Assembly (NCBI GenBank): GCA_001708385.1
Contig: CP012388.1
Coordinates: 1-64,000, forward strand
Origin: Flavobacterium psychrophilum
GTDB lineage: Bacteria > Bacteroidota > Bacteroidia > Flavobacteriales > Flavobacteriaceae
Reading direction: 5' to 3'
Length of the DNA: 64,000 bases
This document shows, one piece after another, positions 8,643 to 15,916 of the stretch. The translations under genes were made by a program, and so were the position numbers. The notes beneath the pieces were generated by a model. The model ran no database searches. It worked only from the letters and a program-made list of their open reading frames with translations, and was not told the origin of the DNA. Numbering within the stretch: the stretch's first letter is position 1; every line of letters begins with the position of its first letter.

Positions 8643-9839
8643 ATGGTACAGCAATACCCTCTGGAATGGCTTGATTCCCTTATCTCAATAACCTTAAATC
8701 TGTCTAAGATGTATATCAGGGATTTGAGCAAAGATGATATACAGAACCTTTCGGATAAAGCGATTATAGAAGCCGTACATATCCAATCCGAATTAAAAAA
8801 CCAAGTATTCTCATTGCATAAAGAGAGCCAGATCCGGCTTTTAGTACAGAAATACCACTCGGCATTTATCATACTGCTTGATACCTTAAGCGACTACGAA
8901 ATCAATCCTGCATTCGCTAAAGAGGAATATGGCAATATTGCCAGTACGCTGATCTCAATACTGGATGAGTTGCTGTTCTTTATAGAAACGCGATTTTCCA
9001 ATTACCTAACCCTCGAGGAGCGTGTCCCACCCACCTACCTGAATGTTTCGCGCAACGAGCTAAAAATGAAACTGGACCGTATCCAGAAAAAGCTAATCGC
9101 TGATGTTGCTGATCCCTCATTCACCTCTATCATACTGGACCATCTCTACCGTTTCATACACAATAAAAAAACGGAAAGTGTTACATTACGCGAGGTATTA
9201 TACCATAAGGAACTTGTACAGAAGCTTGAGCTATTAGGGGCAGGGGATAACCATACGACACTCCACAACGCCCTAAATGAGCTACTGGTATATATGAATT
9301 TCAATAGTAGGGAATATATAAGCTATTTTACGCGTTCCATCGCTGAGAAGATCAATACACTGCAAACAAAAGTGGAACGTGTTGACAGCCTCCATTTCCA
9401 TTATAAGGAGTTTAGCCAGATGCAGAGCCATCAGACCATGATACTGTATCCTCAGCATCAAGACCTTAAGGTTATCCTGGGGAACTGGTTCCAGCAGGAA
9501 ATACTTTATTTGGAAAAGACCATGCACCTGCCTAATAAAAGTATCAGGGACATAAGAAAAACTTCAGCGGCTCCATTAAAGGTAGAGGAGAAGGTCAGGG
9601 TAAACCTATCTTCAGATCAGATAGCCCTTATTCTTAGGGCATTCGACGATTCAAGGCTTTTAGAAGCAAGATCAATGAGCCAGGTCTTTAAAATGATTGT
9701 TCCCTATCTCTCTACACCATCTAAAGAAGAGCTTTCATATGATTCCGTACGCACCAAATCGTATAACGCCGAATCAAAAGATAAAGAAGTGGTCATTTCT
9801 ACCTTAGAAAAAATTATAAAGAGGTTAAACGATTATTAA
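8643..9839 (+). CDS. RteC-like mobile-element protein
   Basis: A 398-residue helical protein without signal peptide. The C-terminal part (VNLSSDQIALILRAFDDSRL, then FKMIVPYLSTPSKEELSYDS) resembles the C-terminus of proteins found with RteC-type regulators in Bacteroidota conjugative elements. The N-terminal part looks like a long helical bundle. RteC controls excision in CTnDOT-like elements; a similar role here is inference. Position between an AraC regulator and mobile-element genes supports it. Confidence 0.5.
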   Translation: MVQQYPLEWLDSLISITLNLSKMYIRDLSKDDIQNLSDKAIIEAVHIQSELKNQVFSLHKESQIRLLVQKYHSAFIILLDTLSDYEINPAFAKEEYGNIASTLISILDELLFFIETRFSNYLTLEERVPPTYLNVSRNELKMKLDRIQKKLIADVADPSFTSIILDHLYRFIHNKKTESVTLREVLYHKELVQKLELLGAGDNHTTLHNALNELLVYMNFNSREYISYFTRSIAEKINTLQTKVERVDSLHFHYKEFSQMQSHQTMILYPQHQDLKVILGNWFQQEILYLEKTMHLPNKSIRDIRKTSAAPLKVEEKVRVNLSSDQIALILRAFDDSRLLEARSMSQVFKMIVPYLSTPSKEELSYDSVRTKSYNAESKDKEVVISTLEKIIKRLNDY

Positions 9840-9883
9840 TTGAAATTTTTTATTTTATTTTTATTGTAGAAAAACCTTACAAA

Positions 9884-10756
9884 ATGAAAAAGATCTTAGC
9901 TATACTTTATCCTTCGGATATACATACATTCCTTAAAGTAGCGTTTTATGTTGCGGTTGCTTTTATACCAATCTATGAATTCCTGCTTACCGGCTTATAC
10001 TGGACAGATGCCAGCTACAAGCTGGGAGTGATATTTTCTAAGCTAGGCTATTCTTATATAGCTGCCTCAATCTTTTACATCCTATCACAGTATATCCCTA
10101 TACTCAGGCCTAAAAGGGAGAGAAAAGAACACATACTTCATCAGGTTTACCTGCAGATCGAAACAATCAATACAATAATAAATAACCTGCAATTTCACCT
10201 TGGGCTTGAAGGGAAAAATATTAAGGATACTTATGTGCTACGAGAAGTATTAGAAGCGATACAGGCAGATTCTGAAGTTAATGGTTTTCCTAACAAAGAA
10301 CTCACCAACAAGGACGAGGAGAAGTATTCAACCTGGGTTCAGTTAGATTTTAAAAATACAGATTCCAAGGGGAATTTCATGACCAACCACTATCATGAGA
10401 ATTACGGCTTTGACCTTGAGGGGGCACTATCGAAACATCCTATTAAGGAACTGAATACGGCCAAATACAAAGATGATCTTATCAGCTCACTTAAAAAAGG
10501 CAACCTGCAATCTGCAACCTTCATAAAAGGCGATAAGGAGGTGAAACAGTTCATAGAAGCCAACCCTCAATTTAAAACCATAACAGTGTATGACGCCAAC
10601 CTAAAAAGGCTGGATACAAGGCAGCGAAATACAGAAACTATGAGCAACAGCGAATCAAAGACACAGAAGAAGTCCCAAAAGGAAAGTGCTGAAGGCGAAG
10701 GAGAGGATGCGGGTACAGCGCAGAAAAATAAACGCGCTAAAAGGCAAGCCTTATGA
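9884..10756 (+). CDS. Membrane protein, mobile-element associated
   Basis: A 290-residue protein with two N-terminal membrane helices (about 20-38 and 48-70), a soluble middle and a very charged, low-complexity tail (SESKTQKKSQKESAEGEGED). Its stop overlaps the start of the next gene (ATGA). No family recognised. The neighbours suggest a role in transfer, mobilisation or maintenance of the element, which is inference. Confidence 0.55.
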   Translation: MKKILAILYPSDIHTFLKVAFYVAVAFIPIYEFLLTGLYWTDASYKLGVIFSKLGYSYIAASIFYILSQYIPILRPKRERKEHILHQVYLQIETINTIINNLQFHLGLEGKNIKDTYVLREVLEAIQADSEVNGFPNKELTNKDEEKYSTWVQLDFKNTDSKGNFMTNHYHENYGFDLEGALSKHPIKELNTAKYKDDLISSLKKGNLQSATFIKGDKEVKQFIEANPQFKTITVYDANLKRLDTRQRNTETMSNSESKTQKKSQKESAEGEGEDAGTAQKNKRAKRQAL

Positions 10757-11040
10757 CAATGGATGGGATACAGCCATTGCTGGATTTCTTTGCTGCAATA
10801 CGCAAAGATTTCAGGATCAGCGCGGCACACATTGGAGTCTTTGCTGCACTTTTAGCTTACAGAATCAGTAAAGGCAACGACACAGTTGTGAAGGTCTTCA
10901 GCAAAGATATTATGCCGATAGCAAAAATATCATCACCCTCTACCTACCTGAGGTGTGTGCGGGAGCTGCATGATTATGGCTATATAGTTTATAAACCTTC
11001 CTATAAGAAGACGGTAGCAAGTACAATCCAGTTTAAGTAA
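10753..11040 (+). CDS. Winged-helix-like mobile-element protein
   Basis: A 95-residue protein. The segment KISSPSTYLRCVRELHDYGY followed by IVYKPSYKKTVASTIQF matches a small family common in Bacteroidota mobile elements next to RteC-like and mobilisation genes. The pattern fits a recognition helix followed by a beta wing. It overlaps the upstream gene by 4 bases, so the two are translated together. It probably binds DNA; its target is unknown. Confidence 0.6.
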   Translation: MTMDGIQPLLDFFAAIRKDFRISAAHIGVFAALLAYRISKGNDTVVKVFSKDIMPIAKISSPSTYLRCVRELHDYGYIVYKPSYKKTVASTIQFK

Positions 11041-11058
11041 TGAGAAAATCAAATCCAT

Positions 11059-11081
11059 AAAAGCTCCGTAAAGGGGCTTTT
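11059..11081 (+). terminator. Hairpin after winged-helix gene
   Basis: AAAAGCTCC, a five-base loop and GGGGCTTTT form a hairpin 18 bases after the stop at 11040. The T run after it is short and interrupted, so termination may be partial, allowing reading into the recombinase genes. Confidence 0.5.
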
Positions 11082-11099
11082 CTGCTTAAATAACGAGAG

Positions 11100-11273
11100 A
11101 TGATGAAGGAAGAGGATGACATATTCAGAAGCAGGATAAGCCGTGAAAAAGCGATGAAAATGCTGAGGGATAAAGGAATGGATGTGACATTGGAACAAGC
11201 AGCGAAAATCTTGGATTTTCTGAGGAAAATAGCTAATATAGCCGTTTCAAATCATTTAAAGAAAAGGAAATGA
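11100..11273 (+). CDS. Small helical protein preceding recombinase
   Basis: ATGATG at 11100 opens a 57-residue protein: MMKEEDDIFRSRISREKAMK, then MLRDKGMDVTLEQAAKILDF and a basic tail ending in KKRK. The pattern of D-K-G-x-x-V-x-x-E-Q-A-x-x-I-L-x-F-L matches a small protein often found just upstream of recombinases in Bacteroidota elements. Its TGA overlaps the recombinase ATG (11270-11273), indicating coupled translation. Function unknown. Confidence 0.65.
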   Translation: MMKEEDDIFRSRISREKAMKMLRDKGMDVTLEQAAKILDFLRKIANIAVSNHLKKRK

Positions 11274-12783
11274 GTATGATAGCAGATTTGTATGTACGAG
11301 TAAGTACCGATGAACAGGCAGAGAAAGGGTATTCACAACGTAATCAGGAAGAGCTTTTAAGAAAATATTGCAGCATACATAATATCCAGATAAGGAATGT
11401 AATATATGAAGACTACTCCGCTAAAACCTTTAACAGGCCGCAGTGGAAAAAGTTGCTGCTCAATCTGAAAAAGAACAAGAATAAGATTGATTTGGTCTTG
11501 TTCCTGAAATGGGACAGGTTCAGCCGAAATGCAGGTGATGCTTATCAAATGATCAACTTATTACGCAAATTGGGTGTAGAGCCCCAAGCTATAGAACAGC
11601 CTTAGACTTTTCTGTGCCTGAAAATAAGATGATGTTAGCATTTTATCTTGCTGCACCTGAGGTAGAAAATGACAGACGGGCACTCAACACTTTTCATGGT
11701 ATACGAAGGGCCAGGAAAGAGGGACGTTATATGGGAATGGCACCCTATGGTTTCGCAAATAAGGTTACTGAAGACGGGAAAAAATATATTGCACCTGTCC
11801 CAAAAGATGCAGCTATGGTAACCTGGATCTTTGAGCAAATAGCTAAGGAGGCCTTCAGTACGGAGTCTATCTATCATTTGGCAAAAGATAGAGGACTGAA
11901 GATGACCAAAAGTAACTTTTGGGTGATGCTACGAAATCCTCTATATGCCGGTAAAATAATTGTACCTAAATACAAGGATGAGGAGGAGATCTGGGTTAAT
12001 GGTCAGCACGAGTCAATTATAAGTGAAGGATTGTTTTACCGTGTACAGGACGTCCTCGACGGTAAAAAAAGAACCTACAGGCCCAAAGCGCTAACAACTG
12101 AAAATTTCCCTCTCAGGGGATTCTTTATGTGCCCACAGTGCGGCAGTAAGCTAACAGGAAGCAAATGCAAAGGCCGGCATAAATATTATTTCTACTACCA
12201 TTGCGACAAAGTATGCAAGTATCGTATTAATTCGGATGTTGCCAATCAACTATTCACCGAACAGCTTAATAGGTACAAGCCTATAGCTGCAGTAAAAAAG
12301 CTCTATACTGCAGTTTTGCTTGAGGCATATCGTGAACATACCGGATCCGTTTCTTCCGAAAAGAGAAAGGCACTGGAACAAATCACAGAATATGAGAAAA
12401 AGCTTTCTTCAGCAAGGAATCTTCTGGTTACTGAAAAGATTGATGTAGATGATTATAACATCATGAAAAACGAGTACAGGACAATTATCCAAAAATTAGA
12501 AAGGCAGCTTAGTGAGGTAAGTGATGACAGGGTAAGTATCGAACAGCTTATGAATAAAGGGATTGACAACCTTTTAAAACTAGGAGGGGCACTTGAAAAA
12601 ACTTCATTAAGTGAAGCGCGTGACCTGATTGGTTTAATTTATCCCGAAAATTTCACTTTTCGCGGAAACGATTTCCAAACCGCTCGAGTCAATGAAATAG
12701 TCAACTGTATTTATTTGGTAAACAATGAGTTACAAGCAAAAAAAACGGGACAAAAGACGATTTTATCGCTTTGTCCCGAGTAG
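11270..12783 (+). pseudogene. Large serine recombinase, one-base frameshift
   Basis: The N-terminal resolvase domain (residues 1-111; YVRVSTDEQ with nucleophile Ser12) ends at TAG 11603-11605. The rest runs in the -1 frame from 11602. Adding one T after CCT would give EQPLDFSVPENKMMLAFYLA without a break, so one base has been lost. The second part has the recombinase domain (APYGFAN) and a zinc ribbon (CPQCG..YYHCDKVCKYR) followed by a coiled coil. Joined length is about 504 residues. It would integrate and excise the element at tRNA-Arg. Its last codons overlap the tRNA terminator. Confidence 0.8.
12738..12777 (-). terminator. tRNA-Arg terminator inside recombinase 3' end
   Basis: On the minus strand GGGACAAA (12777-12770), an inner GCGATAAAATCG segment, and TTTGTCCC (to 12747) form a strong hairpin followed by G and eight T (12745-12738). 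It lies 6 bases past the end of tRNA-Arg and is a standard Rho-independent terminator for it. The same bases encode the last residues of the recombinase frame on the plus strand. Confidence 0.8.
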
Positions 12784-12857
12784 TGACCTCGACTGGATTC
12801 AAACCAGTAACCTTCTGAGCCGTAATCAGATGCGCTATTCAGTTGCGCCACGAGGCC
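12784..12857 (-). tRNA. tRNA-Arg (anticodon ACG)
   Basis: Read on the minus strand it begins GGCCTCG, pairing with CGAGGTC at the 3' end (one G-T pair), with a GCGC/GCGC D stem, anticodon stem TCTGA/TCAGA around the loop TTACGGC, and a T arm ACTGG TTTGAAT CCAGT. Discriminator base A, no encoded CCA. Anticodon ACG reads CGN arginine codons, usually after A-to-I editing. The serine recombinase stop codon ends at 12783, so the 3' end of this tRNA is the likely attachment site. Confidence 0.92.
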
Positions 12858-12970
12858 GTTTTTGCTCTCAGTATCTAATTATCTGCGATATTTATCATAC
12901 TGATTGCGGGTGCAAATATAGATATTAATCATTAAATTGCAAGCGTAAACGAATAAAAAATTAGAAAAAA

Positions 12971-13483
12971 ATGACATTGAATCAGTATATACGTGACATT
13001 CAGGATTTTCCAAAAGAAGGAATTTTGTTTAAAGATATCACACCTCTGCTTGCAAACCCAAAAGCAGTTAAAGAATGCATGGCGTTACTTCTAAATAATC
13101 TAAAAGATCGCAAAATTGATACCGTTGTAGGGGTAGAGAGCAGGGGATTCTTTTTTGCTACTTTACTGGCTTATGAACTTTTTGCCGGTTTTGTACCGGT
13201 TCGTAAACCTAAGAAATTGCCATACAAGACGATTTCTGCCTCTTACGAGCTGGAATATGGTACTGATACACTCGAGGTTCATAGTGATGCTATAAAGCCG
13301 GGAGATCGCGTTTTAATACATGATGATGTTCTTGCAACAGGTGGAACGGCTAAAGCAGTTTGTGAGTTGGTAGAAAGACTGGGTGGAGAAATTGTGCAAT
13401 GTAATTTTCTTATGGAACTATCGTTCCTTAATGGTAGAGAGAAATTAGGCAATCGAGAAGTATACGCGCCATTAGTGTATTAA
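12971..13483 (+). CDS. apt: Adenine phosphoribosyltransferase
   Basis: Makes AMP from adenine and PRPP in purine salvage, in the cytoplasm. The 170-residue length is usual. Motifs seen are VVGVESRGFFF, which holds the adenine-binding region, and the PRPP loop VLIHDDVLATGGTA. The start has an A-rich leader. It is the first chromosomal gene after tRNA-Arg. Its TAA overlaps the stop of the convergent small gene by 2 bases. Confidence 0.95.
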   Translation: MTLNQYIRDIQDFPKEGILFKDITPLLANPKAVKECMALLLNNLKDRKIDTVVGVESRGFFFATLLAYELFAGFVPVRKPKKLPYKTISASYELEYGTDTLEVHSDAIKPGDRVLIHDDVLATGGTAKAVCELVERLGGEIVQCNFLMELSFLNGREKLGNREVYAPLVY

Positions 13484-13620
13484 TCCAATGAGCGGGTGGT
13501 AACATAGTATTTCCAGGCAACAATTGCTTTTTGAAGTTTTGTCGCTTTAGCAAGGTCAAGCTGCTCTTTTGTGTAGTTTGGCAGAAGCCAATGGTTTAGT
13601 TTTGCTAGTATTTTAAACAT
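13480..13620 (-). CDS. Conserved small protein of Flavobacteriaceae
   Basis: A 46-residue protein, MFKILAKLNHWLLPNYTKEQ, then LDLAKATKLQKAIVAWKYYV and TTRSLD. Small proteins of this pattern (a short amphipathic start, K-A-T-K-x-Q, ending Y-V-T-x-R-S-L-D) are widespread in flavobacteria and often carry the unsupported name SsrA-binding protein. It is basic, with no clear signal peptide. It ends head-on against apt; the two stop codons overlap. Function unknown. Confidence 0.7.
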   Translation of the reverse strand: MFKILAKLNHWLLPNYTKEQLDLAKATKLQKAIVAWKYYVTTRSLD

Positions 13621-13652
13621 GGCTGTAGGTTTTTGGTATATCAAATATAAGA

Positions 13653-13679
13653 AAAGGCTGCCCGATTAAGGCAGCCTTT
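13653..13679. terminator. Intergenic hairpin terminator
   Basis: AAAGGCTGCC (13653-13662), a 7-base loop and GGCAGCCTTT (13670-13679) form a perfect 10-bp stem. It follows the M56 gene that ends at 13700 on the minus strand, with a T-rich tract on the minus side, and probably terminates that operon. Confidence 0.7.
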
Positions 13680-13699
13680 AAGATTTTATTTGGGTTTGT

Positions 13700-15802
13700 C
13701 TATTTGCTTGTAGACACCGCTAATTGACCTTTTATTTTTCCTACATAGATATTTGGTATACTCGATTCATTTTTGTGAGGATCTGATGTTGTATAAGATT
13801 TCGAATCATTATTTTGATCTGATATTCTCAGATTGACAGTTGTTATAGCTCCTCTTGAATTTCTTTTGACATCTGAATATGCCATGCGTATTCCATGGTT
13901 TTCTAAATCTTCTTTATACGTATTTAGTTGAATGTCTGTAGTGTTTTTGTTTATAGTATAAAAAATATTATCCTTATTGTTATTATAAATAGGCTCTCCG
14001 TCTTCTCCTGTTCTTGTTGTTACAACTACTGTTCTTACACTTTGGGTTTTGTTATTTTGCCATATATTTTCATCTAGTTTTACACCTGTAGCTTTAAACC
14101 TATTGGTGGCAGTCTCAGACATTTTTTTTCGGTCTGAATATGCTGAAGCCTGATTGTCGTTTTGCCATGCATTTTCATCAATTTTAGCGCCAATAACTTC
14201 AAACCGATTTTTAGCGGCGTCAGGCGTTTTCTTTTTTTCTGAATTTGATGAGACAGGATTATCAATCTTTTTAGTTGTTAATACTATCGAACCGTCTTTG
14301 GTTTTAACATTGTACAACTTAAGTGTACTTTTGCTATCATAATCAATAATAGATTCAAATTTTTCGCCCGGAGGCGTATCTATATATTTAGATTTTTGGA
14401 CTTTTCCGTTTATAATAACTACAACATCACTCTTTTTCATTCTGGAATTTATGTATTCAACAGGATTATAAATCTCAGATTTTACCTCCGTATCTGTCGT
14501 TGTGTTTAACGCTGTATTTGTTTTGTTCTGTTCAACTTTCTGAAAAGATATTTTATTATCGCTGTCCTTCGTTAATTTCTCAATATAAAGGTTAAAAGGA
14601 TAGATAGGGGTATTGTCGGTAGAAATGACCTCATAGACAGGATAACTTTTAGTATTGTTTTTGTCTTTTACCATTACTGTGATTGCAGTAATTTCTCCCT
14701 TTTTATTTCTTTTCACGTTTTTGAATGTCACATCGGCGTCAAAGATATCTTTATACATTTCTTTTCGCTCGTTCATGGTTTTTTCAGAAAGATTCTTGTC
14801 TACGTTGGTTACTGCAAGAACGGGGTATTCAAGTTCGCTTCCGTATACAGCTTCTGATAAATAAGCAACTTTATCTTCTGTCGTATTTTCAGATTGTTTT
14901 TGTTTATTTGTGGCTTCACGCTCCTGCGCTATAACTTCTGTCTGAAACAGATAGAAAAATATTGCTGTAGCCGGAAGTATAAAGGCAAATTTGATTAAGC
15001 TTAGCCTTTTAGATTGTGGCTTGTTCAGCATAACAATTCGTTTTTTGATTAATGATTGATAAAAGTGATTGGTTATAGCAATACACTCTGGCTGCAAAGT
15101 GATTTTAAGCAGCGTTTTTTGATATGCTTTAAGATCTATTATTTCTTTAGCGGCTTCAGCATCAGCAATAAATTCCAGATTTTGTGTAACCTGTTTTTTG
15201 TAAAGCCAGCTTATCGGGTTAAACCATAAAAATGTACAGGTTAACTGATTTAAAAGCATATCCAGTGAATGCAATTGCCTGCTGTGTACTTTCTCATGTG
15301 CAATTATGTTTTCCAGTTCGTCAAAGGTAAGCGTGGCAGTGTTGTATACTATATACTTAAAGAAAGAGAACGGAGAGTTAACCAATGGCGAATCTATCAG
15401 GATAAATCCTTTACTGTATACTTTCTGCTGGCCTTTAAGAAGGCTTATAATTCTGTAAAGATCGATTATTAGTCTGCTAAAGAAAAACAACACACCCGCT
15501 GTATATAGTGCTAATGCAACATACCACCAATTGATTTTGAAAGACTGTTCTGCGGCGATATTGATAGCAGTCTGCGGAAGCATTCCCTGCATTATGAGAG
15601 GCTCATGAAGAACCGTCGGTGCTACCCATACAATTTTTGTATACACTATAAGCGGAAGCAGGGCAGAAGTAAATATTCCTGCAACAAGGAAAAAACGGCT
15701 TGAGTTAAAGAAGGTTTCCTTCCTGATTAGTAAATAATATGCCAGGAAAAATAGTGTAAGCAATCCGGATGCTTTTGCAAGGTATACAAATAAGCTTTCC
15801 AT
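13700..15802 (-). CDS. M56 family (BlaR1-like) metallopeptidase, second copy
   Basis: A 700-residue membrane protein. N-terminal helices at about 1-22, 37-55 and 95-115 precede the zinc motif HEKVH (169-173), and the NLEFIADAEA segment near 215 supplies the usual third ligand; another helix lies near 275-290. BlaR1-type proteins cleave the partner BlaI repressor in response to a signal. There is no penicillin-binding domain. The periplasmic part holds two similar segments (DADVTFKNVKRNKKGEITAI and the related stretch near the C-terminus) and a motif like a TonB receptor plug (VVVIINGK). It is a paralogue of the gene at 15917. Confidence 0.8.
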   Translation of the reverse strand: MESLFVYLAKASGLLTLFFLAYYLLIRKETFFNSSRFFLVAGIFTSALLPLIVYTKIVWVAPTVLHEPLIMQGMLPQTAINIAAEQSFKINWWYVALALYTAGVLFFFSRLIIDLYRIISLLKGQQKVYSKGFILIDSPLVNSPFSFFKYIVYNTATLTFDELENIIAHEKVHSRQLHSLDMLLNQLTCTFLWFNPISWLYKKQVTQNLEFIADAEAAKEIIDLKAYQKTLLKITLQPECIAITNHFYQSLIKKRIVMLNKPQSKRLSLIKFAFILPATAIFFYLFQTEVIAQEREATNKQKQSENTTEDKVAYLSEAVYGSELEYPVLAVTNVDKNLSEKTMNERKEMYKDIFDADVTFKNVKRNKKGEITAITVMVKDKNNTKSYPVYEVISTDNTPIYPFNLYIEKLTKDSDNKISFQKVEQNKTNTALNTTTDTEVKSEIYNPVEYINSRMKKSDVVVIINGKVQKSKYIDTPPGEKFESIIDYDSKSTLKLYNVKTKDGSIVLTTKKIDNPVSSNSEKKKTPDAAKNRFEVIGAKIDENAWQNDNQASAYSDRKKMSETATNRFKATGVKLDENIWQNNKTQSVRTVVVTTRTGEDGEPIYNNNKDNIFYTINKNTTDIQLNTYKEDLENHGIRMAYSDVKRNSRGAITTVNLRISDQNNDSKSYTTSDPHKNESSIPNIYVGKIKGQLAVSTSK

Positions 15803-15849
15803 AATAATTTATTATTATTGATTATTCTGGTGTAGAAATTTGAAAAATA

Positions 15850-15873
15850 TTGGGGCAGGATGAGCTGCCCCAA
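15850..15873 (-). terminator. Hairpin between the two M56 genes
   Basis: TTGGGGCAG and CTGCCCCAA form a 9-bp stem with a 6-base loop, followed on the minus strand by TATTTTTC. It lies between the end of the first M56 gene (15917) and the start of the second (15802), so transcription of the second copy is probably reduced or driven separately. Confidence 0.65.
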
Positions 15874-15916
15874 TAGCTATAATAAATTGACTTATTATAT
15901 ATAACTAACCTCAGTT

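Larger units (their letters stand above)
1..12783. mobile_element. Decaying genomic island next to tRNA-Arg
   Basis: This stretch holds IS6 remnants, small accessory genes, a block of genes typical of Bacteroidota mobile elements (RteC-like, winged-helix, small helical protein) and a large serine recombinase whose stop codon directly abuts the 3' end of tRNA-Arg. Several genes are broken by single point changes or indels. The right edge is inferred from the tRNA contact. I found no left copy of the tRNA 3' end, so the left edge is unknown and may lie outside the window. It may be more than one insertion. Confidence 0.6.

Noticed and set aside
11598..11610. Programmed ribosomal frameshift in the recombinase
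   Set aside because: There is no slippery heptamer or strong downstream structure; a single lost base explains the break better.
12725..12928. Plus-strand reading frame of 67 codons across the tRNA
   Set aside because: It overlaps the recombinase end and then translates the antisense of tRNA-Arg (WIQTSNLLSRNQ); such frames are common shadows of tRNA genes.
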